DNA of 49,602 bases. It comes from JBLMZW01 sp050259035. GTDB taxonomy: Bacteria; Bacillota; Syntrophomonadia; Syntrophomonadales; DTU052. The position numbers and the translations under genes were made by a program. Under the pieces are notes generated by a model. It was not told the origin of the DNA and did not search any database. It saw only the letters and a list, made by a program, of their open reading frames with translations. The stretch is from the NCBI GenBank assembly GCA_050259035.1, contig JBLMZW010000226.1, positions 1 through 49,602 on the forward strand, in the 5' to 3' direction. Positions 25,391 to 34,236 of this stretch are shown here, one piece after another. The number at the start of each line of letters is the position of its first letter. Positions within the stretch are counted from its first letter, which is position 1.

Positions 25391-26137
25391 ATGATTATTA
25401 AGGTATTGACACTTTTTCCGGAAATGTTCGATTCCCCGCTGCAGGCAAGCCTTATAGGCAAAGCTATTAATCGGGGCATTATCAAGATTGAGGTTATTAA
25501 CCTCCGTGATTATGCTCTAGATAAACACCAGCAGGCAGATGACTCCCCTTTCGGCGGGGGGGCAGGCATGGTGATGAAAGCCGATGTGGTGATAAGGGCT
25601 TTGCGTGCGGCGAAAAGCGGAATGGAAGGAATACACTCGATTTATTTGGGCCCAAGTGGAGGGCAGTTTAAGCAAGAGACCGCTTTACGTTTAGCAAAGG
25701 AAAATTCTTTACTATTATTGTGCGGGCACTACGAGGGTGTTGACGAAAGAGCCATGACTGAAGTTGATGAAACGATATCCATCGGGGATTATATACTGAC
25801 CGGTGGAGAATTACCCGCCCTAATAGTGATCGACGCCATATCCAGGTTGGTCCCGGGCGTACTGGGCAGCGAAGAGTCTATTTGTGAAGAATCCTTTAGT
25901 AATGGCCTCCTGGAATACCCACAGTACACGCGTCCCCGAGAAGTGGACGGAATGGAGGTCCCTGAAATCTTGCTCTCCGGTAACCATGAACAGATAAGAC
26001 GATGGAGAAGAAAGGAGAGCCTACGCCGCACTCTAAAGGGACGACCTGACCTGCTGATGGAAAGAGAATTTGATCTGGAAGAAAAGAGCTTACTGGCTGA
26101 ATTGTTGGCGGAAGGAAAAGATAGTAATGAAACCTAG
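25391..26137 (+). CDS. trmD: tRNA (guanine-37-N1)-methyltransferase TrmD
   Basis: SPOUT-class enzyme using SAM to methylate G37 of tRNAs and prevent +1 frameshifting. 248 residues. Knot-region motifs include GGGAGMVMKAD, LCGHYEGVDERA (about 115-126) and SIGDYILTGGE (about 132-142). Start ATG. Its last 11 bases overlap the following methyltransferase gene. Confidence 0.97.
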   Translation: MIIKVLTLFPEMFDSPLQASLIGKAINRGIIKIEVINLRDYALDKHQQADDSPFGGGAGMVMKADVVIRALRAAKSGMEGIHSIYLGPSGGQFKQETALRLAKENSLLLLCGHYEGVDERAMTEVDETISIGDYILTGGELPALIVIDAISRLVPGVLGSEESICEESFSNGLLEYPQYTRPREVDGMEVPEILLSGNHEQIRRWRRKESLRRTLKGRPDLLMEREFDLEEKSLLAELLAEGKDSNET

Positions 26138-26699
26138 AGTCTATATAGCATTGCTCCATTACCCGGTATATAACAAGCGAATGGAAGTTATTAAGACTTC
26201 AATTACTAATCTGGACCTGCATGACATAGCCAGAACAACTCGAACCTACGGAGTTAGAAAGTACTTTATTGTGCATCCGTCTGAAACCCAGAAGAACCTG
26301 GCCCAGGAGATACTGGGCTACTGGCAGGATGGGTTCGGTGCCGAGTATAATCCTGACCGAAAAGAAGCATTTGAGATCATTGAATTGTTTTCGAGTCTGG
26401 AAGAAACCCTTAATCGAATAGAAAAATTAGAAGGCCAGAGACCCAAAGTCGCCGCCACCGATGCCAGGAAATATGCCAATAGCATTGGGTATACTGGTTT
26501 GCGTGGTATTATTGAAGAAGGCGATGATCCCTGGTTAATAATCTTTGGAACAGGCTGGGGTTTGACTGATGAATTAGTGCAGGGCTGTGATTATATACTT
26601 GAACCGGTGGAAGGAGATAGTGATTACAATCATCTTTCCGTCCGTGCTGCCGCCGCCATAATTATAGACCGGCTTCTAGGCGAGAAATGGTGGACATAG
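26127..26699 (+). CDS. SPOUT-type RNA methyltransferase family protein
   Basis: 190-residue member of a small predicted RNA methyltransferase family often found between trmD and rplS in Clostridia. A conserved start (MKPRVYIALLHYPV) and C-terminal knot segment (IIFGTGWGLTDE, DYILEPVEGDSDYNHLSVR) fit a SPOUT fold. The RNA target is unknown. ATG 26127 lies inside the trmD end, with GGAAGGA upstream, so translation is probably coupled. Confidence 0.8.
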   Translation: MKPRVYIALLHYPVYNKRMEVIKTSITNLDLHDIARTTRTYGVRKYFIVHPSETQKNLAQEILGYWQDGFGAEYNPDRKEAFEIIELFSSLEETLNRIEKLEGQRPKVAATDARKYANSIGYTGLRGIIEEGDDPWLIIFGTGWGLTDELVQGCDYILEPVEGDSDYNHLSVRAAAAIIIDRLLGEKWWT

Positions 26700-26735
26700 C
26701 TGTAATAGCAGACCCTGGATAGATTTCAGTCGCTA

Positions 26736-26764
26736 TTGCAGTCCAAAGGACCCTGTGATATAAT
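26736..26764 (+). promoter_or_regulatory. sigma-A promoter for rplS
   Basis: TTGCAG at 26736-26741, 17-base spacer, TATAAT at 26759-26764. It would start a transcript near 26771, giving rplS its own 5' leader inside the superoperon. Confidence 0.7.
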
Positions 26765-26770
26765 ACCATC

Positions 26771-26839
26771 TGTCATGATTAAGGGCGGTCCGCTGCTTGT
26801 AAGGAAGTACGAACGCCCGGGCGGAAAGGGGGTTAAATA
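26771..26839 (+). ncRNA. candidate L19 (rplS) mRNA leader
   Basis: The 70-base leader between the promoter and the rplS start can fold. GGGCG near 26783 pairs with CGCCC near 26815. An inner stem TTGTA/TACGA with loop AGGAAG lies between them. Firmicutes are known to carry an autoregulatory L19 leader RNA at this position; whether this one meets that consensus was not tested with a covariance model. Confidence 0.4.
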
Positions 26840-27202
26840 GTGCAAGACATAATCCGTGCCATTGAAGAAGAGCAGATTAAGAAAGACATACCAGCTTTTC
26901 GGCCTGGTGATACAGTAAAAGTTCATGTTAAGGTTGTCGAGGCTGGCCGCGAAAGGATACAGGTTTTTGAAGGTATTGTTCTCCGGCGGAGAGGCGGAGG
27001 TTTAAGTGAAACATTCTCGGTTCGCCGGGTATCTTACGGGGTTGGCGTGGAAAGAACGTTTATGGTTAATTCTCCCCGTATCGATAAGATTGAACTGGTT
27101 CGTCGCGGTAAGGTTAGAAGAGCCAGGCTTTACTACTTGCGTGAACGCTTTGGCAAGAAAGCCAAGGTTAAAGAAAAGAGAGAACCCAGAACGAAAGCTT
27201 AA
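26840..27202 (+). CDS. rplS: 50S ribosomal protein L19
   Basis: Large-subunit protein near the 30S interface, 120 residues. Signature segments VKVVEAGRERIQVFEG and IVLRRRGGGLSETFSVR lie in order, with a Lys/Arg-rich C-terminus. GTG start after AAAGGGGG. It has its own promoter upstream and a hairpin terminator downstream. Confidence 0.97.
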   Translation: MQDIIRAIEEEQIKKDIPAFRPGDTVKVHVKVVEAGRERIQVFEGIVLRRRGGGLSETFSVRRVSYGVGVERTFMVNSPRIDKIELVRRGKVRRARLYYLRERFGKKAKVKEKREPRTKA

Positions 27203-27208
27203 AAGATT

Positions 27209-27230
27209 AAGACCGGTTAAGGCCGGTCTT
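27209..27230 (+). terminator. intrinsic terminator after rplS
   Basis: An 8-bp perfect stem AAGACCGG/CCGGTCTT with a 6-base loop, followed by TTGATTT. It lies 7 bases after the rplS stop. It may partly attenuate entry into ylqF. Confidence 0.75.
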
Positions 27231-27296
27231 TTGATTTACTTTATAAGTTAAGGGCATGCAACCATTAGTAAAACTTATATTATGGAGGAGAAATCC

Positions 27297-28121
27297 TTGA
27301 CCATTAACTGGTTCCCCGGCCACATGGTGAAGGCCAGACAAGAAATTAAAGAAAATCTTAAACTCATCGACATTGTCATAGAGATAGTTGATGCTCGGGC
27401 ACCTGAATCGTCCAGAAACCGGGAACTGGAAGAGTTGTGCCAGCGAAAGCCCATTCTTATGGTCTTGAATAAGAGGGATCTGGTTGAAAAGAAAGATTTA
27501 GATAAATGGCTTAATCGTCTTCATAATGAAGGTCATGCGGCAGTAGCGATTAATGCGGTTACCGGTGAAGGGTTGGCCTCAATGCTAAAAGGGGTGGAAA
27601 AACTTTATCAACCGGTGGTAGAGGCCATGCTGGAGAAGAACAGGCGCCGCAGACCGCCTCGAGTTATGATTGTTGGAATACCTAATGTAGGTAAATCGAC
27701 CTTCCTCAACGCAATTAATAAAAAGAAAGTAGTTCGGACTGGTCCTATGCCGGGGGTTACCCGCGGAAAACAGTGGGTGAGAATTGAGGGCAGGATAGAT
27801 CTGCTCGATACCCCCGGGTTGATGTGGCCCCGAATAGAGAAACCGGAACAGGGTTTAAAACTTGCTGCCCTGGGGTGTCTCGGTGATAAAGCATATAGTA
27901 ACAGTCAGGTGGCCTTTTTTATTATTGATTGCTTAAAACGGAAATCTCCGGGAGCCTTAGAGAAAGCTTATGGGGTTGAAGAGCAGAATGAACCCGGTAT
28001 ATTCCTGGAAAGCATTGTCCTGGGACCAGGGAATATAGATGAGGGATTAGACAGAAAAGCACTGATACTAATAACCGGTTTTCGTAAAGGGCAGCTGGCG
28101 AAAATTACCCTGGATGATTAG
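27297..28121 (+). CDS. ylqF: ribosome biogenesis GTPase YlqF/RbgA
   Basis: Circularly permuted GTPase needed for late 50S assembly. G4 motif (NKRDL, about 59-63) precedes G1 (GIPNVGKST, about 123-131) and G3 (DTPG), as expected for the permuted family. TTG at 27297 gives the conserved start MTINWFPGHM and has GGAGGAG 5-6 bases upstream. The in-frame ATG at 27282 overlaps that ribosome site and adds non-homologous residues. 274 residues. Its 3' end overlaps the convergent sensor gene by 17 bases. Confidence 0.94.
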   Translation: MTINWFPGHMVKARQEIKENLKLIDIVIEIVDARAPESSRNRELEELCQRKPILMVLNKRDLVEKKDLDKWLNRLHNEGHAAVAINAVTGEGLASMLKGVEKLYQPVVEAMLEKNRRRRPPRVMIVGIPNVGKSTFLNAINKKKVVRTGPMPGVTRGKQWVRIEGRIDLLDTPGLMWPRIEKPEQGLKLAALGCLGDKAYSNSQVAFFIIDCLKRKSPGALEKAYGVEEQNEPGIFLESIVLGPGNIDEGLDRKALILITGFRKGQLAKITLDD

Positions 28122-30972
28122 GAACCGCAGAAGACGCTGGTTCCCTGATTTGTTGGATAGACTGTATAAAAATAGGTACCAAGGATGGGTCAAACTGCGT
28201 ACCCGCGCAGCGTCTTAGTTCTTCCAGGGCTTCCTCAATTGGTCTTGCCTTCCGATAAGGACGGTCACTGGTCATGGCATCAAAGGCGTCGACAACGCTC
28301 AACAACCGGCATTCCAACGGAATATCCTCCTCTTTTAGGCCTAAAGGATAACCCTTTCCATTCCACCATTCATGATGCTTTAGAATCCAGTCGGCTATTG
28401 GAACCAGGTCAGGGGATGAGAGAGCGATACGGTGTCCGATTTCACAATGGCACCTCATTTCCTGGGTCTCTTCCGGAGTCAGGGGCCCGGGCTTAAAAAG
28501 TATGCTGTCAGGAGTCCCGATCTTGCCAATATCATGAAAGCGAGCGAATAACTTCAGATCAGTAAGCTTTGTATCTAATTCCCCCAGGATAGAAGCTACC
28601 GTTACGATCAAGTTTTGTAGTCGATCAGTATGTCCTTCCGTCACAATATCTCTGGCTTCTAAAGTCTTCATCAAAGTATTAACAATGGCACTACGTGCGC
28701 TCTGGCTGCTATGCAGCTTCTCCCGGTACATATTGTTATCCGCTTCTTTATAAAGATCAGGGATTTTAGTAAGCGCCAGCGAATCTCGGAAGGAAAATCC
28801 CACCGAAATGCTGAGAGGAGCAGATGGATTGTTAGCATTATATTTGTGAGCCTCCTGCTTAATACGTGAGCAACCGGCAGCAACAGCCCTATAAGTGCTA
28901 AACGGGAGAAACACAGCAAATTCGTCTCCCCCCACCCGGGCCACAATGTCCTTTTCTCTAAAACTGTTTTTAATGGCTTTGGCGGCTGCAATTAATAAGG
29001 CATCACCGGCGTCATGCCCCATGGTATCGTTAACCAGTTTCAATCCATCTACATCACACATGATAATGCCAACTCTAGTAAACGGCTGGCTTTCATACCG
29101 GTGTAATACTTCCTCAAAAAAAGTACGGTTATAAAGACCGGTTAAGGAATCAAAGAGACTCAAAGTCTTCAACTTTTCCTCGGCTCGTTTTTTTTCGGTT
29201 ATATCTTCTGCTAGAACCATCCCCCCTATAATTGAGCCTTCTTCAACTATAGGGGAAACATTAAGCTTAATTAAGCGATGACTGCCATCCTTATGTATGA
29301 GGGGAACCTCGTAACTGCCATTCTCGCCTGTAGTTAACCGCTTATTAATACCTTGTTCCACCAATGGTTTATAATCTTCCGGGACAAATTCCAACAAAGG
29401 ATGTCCTAACATATCTTCGGGGTTATATCCCAGAACCTCCCTTATCATCTTATTAATAAAAGAAATGTTTCCATTAGCATCATAGGTATAAAAAAGTTCA
29501 TACATATTATTTATTAAGGTGTTAAGGTAATCTACCTGCTGGCGCAGCTTTTTTTCGCTAGTCAGCAATGCTTCTTCGGCCATTTTTCGTTCCGTTATGT
29601 CCCGACCGCTTAATACCGCCCCTTCAACCCGACCCTTGTTGTTTAATAAAGGGTTGCCAACGCCTTCAAACCAGACATAACCTCCAGATGTATTTTTCAA
29701 TCGAACCTCAAGCTTATCAGATGATTGCTTCCGCGCGCCGGTCCTTAACACTTCTAAAAAACCAGGTAGATCGTCTGGATGAATGTAATCTAACAAGTTT
29801 TTACCGAGTAATTCTTCGGGCATATACCCCAAAAGGGCCTTATGGGAAGGGCTTACATATTGAAGAAAACCATTAATATCAATTACATTAATCATGTCCA
29901 GCATGTTATCGGTTATCCGGCGTAATTCCGCTTCGCGGATTCGCAATGCTTCCTCGGCCTTTTTGCGCCAGGTTACATCATTAATAAAGGCATAATAATA
30001 ACGGATCTTTCCTGCTTTCGATATAGAAGCATGCAGGAATACCTCGACCGGTATACGAATACCCTGTTTGGATATATATTCTTTCTCATAGAATTGTGGC
30101 CGCCCTGACATAAGCACGGCGTCAACTGCCTGGGTGGAAGTAGAACGCCATTCGAAAGGGGTTAAACCAGTGTCCCAGGGAATACACTTTAGTTCCTCGT
30201 GTGAATAACCGGACAACCTGCAGAAAGCCTCATTGCAGGTAATAATGGTTCCATCCGGATAACCGGCCAAAAAGGCTTGAGAGGACGAATCAAGCACCTG
30301 AGAAATGAAACGCATCCTGAGATAATTTTGACCCTCGCGAGTAATATTATCCAGCCACTGTTGAATCTGGCGTTCCCCCTGGAAATCATCTAAGGAATCA
30401 ATGGAACCAGCATAGTAAAAGTTATTATACTCTTTATTGTTTCGAACAATATACGGGTGGGCCATAACGATCTGCTTAAGTAATTCAGAGGTTAAGTTCT
30501 TGCGGTCATACTGACAGAGTACAGTGCATGATAACTGGCTGGATAACAGTTTATTAAGTTTGTATTCTATCTGCAATAATTGTTGGCTATTACAGCCCAA
30601 TAGGAGAAGTCGATCGATTTCCCAGGTTATACGTGTAACCGGGAACCCCAAATCCTTGGATTCGTTGAGCAGAGATACCAGGTAATCAGTTATTGTATCG
30701 GAATTAAAATTGTGAACCTCAGTCACCAGCAACTGATTAGACCATTCAGCTTCAACGGCACCTGGTATGGACCCGTGTAGAAAACCGCGTATCTGGTCTA
30801 CGGAACCCGGTTCTGTTAGATAAACACATCTTTCGCCCAGATCCAGGCCGGTACTAAAATAAGCATGTATGGCATCTCTCCACTCGGCCGGAGTTTCGTA
30901 AATAATCGCAATGTGGCTGTGATAATCGGCACTACTAAATGAATTTTTTAAATCAGTGAGGGGAGGAAGCAT
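28105..30972 (-). CDS. MEDS-PAS-PAS-PAS-GGDEF-HD-GYP sensor protein
   Basis: 955-residue soluble signalling protein. The N-terminal ~190 residues match the MEDS domain (HIAIIYETPAEW, then LGERCVYLTEPG), known from DcmR-like hydrocarbon sensors. Three PAS domains (about 240-355, 360-475, 490-605), a GGDEF domain (about 610-770) and HD-GYP (about 780-940) follow. Catalytic GGDEF, the I-site RxxD (REKD), FHDIGK, KHHEWW and GKGYP are all intact. ATG start after GGAGG. It sits on the minus strand between ylqF and rnhB, which are neighbours in most Firmicutes. Its output half closely resembles that of the gene at 17643-19925. Confidence 0.9.
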   Translation of the reverse strand: MLPPLTDLKNSFSSADYHSHIAIIYETPAEWRDAIHAYFSTGLDLGERCVYLTEPGSVDQIRGFLHGSIPGAVEAEWSNQLLVTEVHNFNSDTITDYLVSLLNESKDLGFPVTRITWEIDRLLLLGCNSQQLLQIEYKLNKLLSSQLSCTVLCQYDRKNLTSELLKQIVMAHPYIVRNNKEYNNFYYAGSIDSLDDFQGERQIQQWLDNITREGQNYLRMRFISQVLDSSSQAFLAGYPDGTIITCNEAFCRLSGYSHEELKCIPWDTGLTPFEWRSTSTQAVDAVLMSGRPQFYEKEYISKQGIRIPVEVFLHASISKAGKIRYYYAFINDVTWRKKAEEALRIREAELRRITDNMLDMINVIDINGFLQYVSPSHKALLGYMPEELLGKNLLDYIHPDDLPGFLEVLRTGARKQSSDKLEVRLKNTSGGYVWFEGVGNPLLNNKGRVEGAVLSGRDITERKMAEEALLTSEKKLRQQVDYLNTLINNMYELFYTYDANGNISFINKMIREVLGYNPEDMLGHPLLEFVPEDYKPLVEQGINKRLTTGENGSYEVPLIHKDGSHRLIKLNVSPIVEEGSIIGGMVLAEDITEKKRAEEKLKTLSLFDSLTGLYNRTFFEEVLHRYESQPFTRVGIIMCDVDGLKLVNDTMGHDAGDALLIAAAKAIKNSFREKDIVARVGGDEFAVFLPFSTYRAVAAGCSRIKQEAHKYNANNPSAPLSISVGFSFRDSLALTKIPDLYKEADNNMYREKLHSSQSARSAIVNTLMKTLEARDIVTEGHTDRLQNLIVTVASILGELDTKLTDLKLFARFHDIGKIGTPDSILFKPGPLTPEETQEMRCHCEIGHRIALSSPDLVPIADWILKHHEWWNGKGYPLGLKEEDIPLECRLLSVVDAFDAMTSDRPYRKARPIEEALEELRRCAGTQFDPSLVPIFIQSIQQIREPASSAVPNHPG

Positions 30973-31294
30973 ATGTATCCTCCTGTAAATTCCCGGAGTT
31001 TTTTTTCCGGTTCTCTTTAAATGTTTGAAATGTATCAGTAATACTTGGAAAATTCGACAACAAAATTAAATAACCTTTAAACGACAAAACATAAAAGACA
31101 AATAACGACAAGTACTGAGGATTAACAGACTAATTAAGAGAGAAGCAGTAATCAATGATTATTATGGCAAGAACAGGAGCCATCATGATAAGGGTGTAAA
31201 GAGAAGGCTATCCAAAACCGATATTAATTTAGCATAATGAAAAAGAAGACAAGTCTATTATGCAACATTTTAGAAATCGCTGAATGAGGTAAGA
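30973..31294. other. AT-rich divergent intergenic region (322 bases)
   Basis: No gene is seen. The region separates the divergently transcribed MEDS sensor and rnhB. It contains TTCGACAA at 31053-31060 and two further CGACAA direct copies at 31082 and 31106. The first matches the Spo0A box (reverse of TGTCGAA). No convincing -35/-10 pair was found on either strand. Confidence 0.4.
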
Positions 31295-31975
31295 ATGGTT
31301 AGAAAGCAGAATGAAGCAGAAGAAATAAGCCGTTTAAAGAGCATGTTGCGTTTTGAAACTGCTCTGTATGAGGAAGGTGTAGATCTAATCGCCGGTGTGG
31401 ACGAGGCAGGAAGAGGACCTCTGGCGGGCCCAGTGGTTGCCGCTGCTGTTATAATGCCACCCGGATTAATGATCTCAGGAACTGATGACTCCAAAAAATT
31501 GACTCCCCAGAAACGTTATGAGTTGGTTCCACAGATTAAGCAATCTGCTTTGTCATGGGCTATTGCACAGGTGTTTCCTCCTTATCTCGATCATATTAAT
31601 ATTTACCAGGCTACCCGGCAAGCGATGCTGAAAGCCATAAGTTCATTGTCTATAAAGCCTCAGCATTTAATAATTGACGCGTTAAAGCTGCCGGAATCAG
31701 GTATTTCACAGACACCATTGATAAAGGGCGATGCCTTAAGCCTATCTGTAGCCTGTGCATCAATCCTGGCCAAGGTTGAGCGCGATAACATCATGACCAA
31801 TATGGAACAGCTTTTCCCTGGCTACGGGTTCGCCAAACATAAGGGGTATGCTACCAAAGAACATATAGCGGCTATTATGAGATTGGGACCCAGCCCGATT
31901 CACCGAATCAGTTTTGAACCAATTAAGACCATTGTTGGGGGGTACGGGGATGCAAATCAGGGGGGACTTTTCTAA
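31295..31975 (+). CDS. rnhB: ribonuclease HII
   Basis: Removes ribonucleotides and RNA from RNA-DNA hybrids. 226 residues. The first acidic motif GVDEAGRGPLAGPV is near 32-45 and DDSKKL follows; Asp in LIIDALKLP and the SVACASILAKV segment complete the active site. ATG after GAGGTAAG. The downstream FliK-like gene starts 26 bases before its stop. It normally adjoins ylqF but is separated here by a reverse-strand sensor gene. Confidence 0.96.
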   Translation: MVRKQNEAEEISRLKSMLRFETALYEEGVDLIAGVDEAGRGPLAGPVVAAAVIMPPGLMISGTDDSKKLTPQKRYELVPQIKQSALSWAIAQVFPPYLDHINIYQATRQAMLKAISSLSIKPQHLIIDALKLPESGISQTPLIKGDALSLSVACASILAKVERDNIMTNMEQLFPGYGFAKHKGYATKEHIAAIMRLGPSPIHRISFEPIKTIVGGYGDANQGGLF

Positions 31976-33947
31976 TAGGGATTTATTAACTTTATCTCCG
32001 GCCGGTGGGGAGGCCCTTAAACTAACCCGGGGAGAGCTGTTAAAGGGGATAATTGAGGGCGTTAAGGAAAATGGTTTGCTCATGGTAAATTTAAAGGGCC
32101 AAATGGTAGAGGCTCAGACCATGGTTGATGTTTCTGTGGGTCAGGAATTACTGCTGCTGGTTGATGAGTTTCGCGATGGGCAGGCCTTTTTAAAAGTAGT
32201 CACTCCACAAATGATGGATGAATGGCAAAAAGAAAGGATAACCGGTAACCTGGTCAATCTCGGGGTGAAGGCCGACGAGAACCTGGTGGAACTGGCCCAA
32301 AAACTAATCCAATACAATTTGCCAGTGACCAAAGAAAACATGGATACACTTCTTAAAACCGCTAGAGAACTAGGAGGAACAAACGGTAAAAATTTTGAAT
32401 TAGCTGCTCTTGGCTTAGCGGGGGGAATAAAACTTGAGCCAGAGCTTCTTACCGCGTTACGCCAATTCCTGCTTAACCCCACTCAGGTTAATAAGAATCT
32501 TAAAGAGACTGTAAAACTGCTGGCTTCCGCCACAGTTGAAGAAGGTGGTGCAGCTACTGCCCTGGAACAGCCCGGGCTTTCCGTGACGGCTAAACCTTCT
32601 ATAACGATTTCACCTGATCAAAACGCTTTAACCAGGGTTCCATATAATAAACCTGCTGCTCCAACGACCTCGGTAATGACACTTGGAATGGAAGATAACA
32701 TTCAGCCCCAGACTACTGGCGGTGTTAATACCGAATCGACTATTTTACCTCAACCAGTTGTAATGTCTTCAGATAAGCCTGTTATCTTGACCATTGAAAA
32801 CCAATCCCAGGTTAAAACACAGGCTGCTCCAACTGATCAGCTGGCCGCTGCTGACGAGGTTGATCTTCTTACCAAAACTGACAAAGCTCAGGTTAATCCA
32901 ATGCCGTTACCTCTTTCTTCAGATAATACTGGAGTTGATAGGCCCAATACTGGAACTGATAAACCCGTGATTAATACTATGCCCACACCCACTTTAATAC
33001 TGGATGAGGAAGAGACGAAATTACAAAATGCCTTAAAAGGCTCAGTAACACCTCCAGTTGATATAAGCAACACAGTCGAGGATAATGACGGCGAAAACGC
33101 CAGCGTTGCCAGGGTGATTAATCTAACGTCAACGGCCGGGGAAGAGCCTCAGGCAGTAAATATCAAGATGGTCGGCACAGAGGAGAGTTTGCCGGCGTCC
33201 GAACTACAAACAACAGGAACACAACAGAATTTTGATGATTCTGACCTACCAGGTGGACCAAACTTAAACCGTAAAATTGAGACATTCTTAAAGGCCGTGC
33301 TAACCTCCTTGGTTGTAAGCGAAGGAAAACCAGAAGAGTTAATAAGACAACTGGAGAAGCATTTCGGGGAAAACCGGGAGGTCTTACAGGCGCTTAAACT
33401 AGTGCGGGAAGTAATAGACAAGGAATTAGAAGAAGGACAAACTGGGCTAACCAGGGCTGCCGTAAACCAGGTTCAAACCGCGCAGCAAGAGGTTCTGGGA
33501 CAGGCGGTTTTCAACTCCTTGGATTGGAATGGTAAAGAATCTCAGCTAAACTATTACTATTATGCCATTCCGGTTGAAGTATATGGCCGCGACCATATGG
33601 TTGAACTTAAAATATTTAAGGATCCAAAGAACCGGCGTCGTTTGGATGATATGAGCGAAGTTAATCTGGCTGTTGGACTGAATACCAGTTCTATGGGGCA
33701 GGTGGTTTTTCATGTTTCCTGGAGAACCCCCAACGATATTAAGTTACAGGGGGCAGTTAATAATGAAAAAGCCAAAGGATTACTGGAAGCAAACATAGAG
33801 TTATTAACATCAAATTTGACTGCACTTGGCTTCCAGATTGATTTTCAGGGAATCAAGCTGGCGGAACAACGCGAAAAGTTTCGGCCGGAAATGACCAGAG
33901 TATCTACAGAAGCCACTAAAATGTTGGGAATTGATATTAAGGTGTGA
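31950..33947 (+). CDS. FliK-like protein (YlqG type)
   Basis: 665-residue protein in the position of Bacillus ylqG. The N-terminal region (~1-180) is folded. A long Pro/Thr/Asp-rich low-complexity linker spans about 200-430. The C-terminal ~200 residues resemble the hook-length-control (FliK C) domain, including VYGRDHMVELKIFKD and a GLNTSSMGQVVFHVSW segment. Start ATG 31950, preceded by a G-rich ribosome site inside rnhB. Paired with an FlhB-tail-like gene but without any flagellar genes nearby. Function unknown. Confidence 0.65.
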   Translation: MQIRGDFSNRDLLTLSPAGGEALKLTRGELLKGIIEGVKENGLLMVNLKGQMVEAQTMVDVSVGQELLLLVDEFRDGQAFLKVVTPQMMDEWQKERITGNLVNLGVKADENLVELAQKLIQYNLPVTKENMDTLLKTARELGGTNGKNFELAALGLAGGIKLEPELLTALRQFLLNPTQVNKNLKETVKLLASATVEEGGAATALEQPGLSVTAKPSITISPDQNALTRVPYNKPAAPTTSVMTLGMEDNIQPQTTGGVNTESTILPQPVVMSSDKPVILTIENQSQVKTQAAPTDQLAAADEVDLLTKTDKAQVNPMPLPLSSDNTGVDRPNTGTDKPVINTMPTPTLILDEEETKLQNALKGSVTPPVDISNTVEDNDGENASVARVINLTSTAGEEPQAVNIKMVGTEESLPASELQTTGTQQNFDDSDLPGGPNLNRKIETFLKAVLTSLVVSEGKPEELIRQLEKHFGENREVLQALKLVREVIDKELEEGQTGLTRAAVNQVQTAQQEVLGQAVFNSLDWNGKESQLNYYYYAIPVEVYGRDHMVELKIFKDPKNRRRLDDMSEVNLAVGLNTSSMGQVVFHVSWRTPNDIKLQGAVNNEKAKGLLEANIELLTSNLTALGFQIDFQGIKLAEQREKFRPEMTRVSTEATKMLGIDIKV

Positions 33948-33951
33948 AATC

Positions 33952-34236
33952 ATGGTGAAGGAAAAGATATCTGAAAAAAAGGCAGTAGCCTTGAAATATG
34001 ATCAAGAAAGGGATATGGCCCCAATGTTGGTGGCCAAGGGAAAGGGTTATCTGGCTGAAAGAATTGAGGACCTGGCCCGGGAAACAGGAATCCCGGTTCG
34101 AAAGGATCCTGAGCTGGTTAATTACCTGAACGCCCTTGATTTATATCAAGAAATACCGCCATTTCTTTACGAAGTAGTGGCGGAAATTCTGGCTTTTGTT
34201 TATCGCCTGGATGGGAAACAAAGAGGGTTGTTATGA
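33952..34236 (+). CDS. FlhB C-terminal-domain-like protein (YlqH type)
   Basis: 94-residue soluble protein matching the cytoplasmic tail of FlhB/YscU after its autocleavage site: AVALKYDQERDMAP, VAKGKGYLAERI, IPVRKDPEL and EIPPFLYEVVAEILAFVY. The NPTH cleavage motif itself is absent, so it mimics the processed fragment. ATG 33952 lies 4 bases after the FliK-like stop. In flagella, FliK and the FlhB tail interact for the export switch, so the two products here may interact too (inference). Confidence 0.8.
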   Translation: MVKEKISEKKAVALKYDQERDMAPMLVAKGKGYLAERIEDLARETGIPVRKDPELVNYLNALDLYQEIPPFLYEVVAEILAFVYRLDGKQRGLL

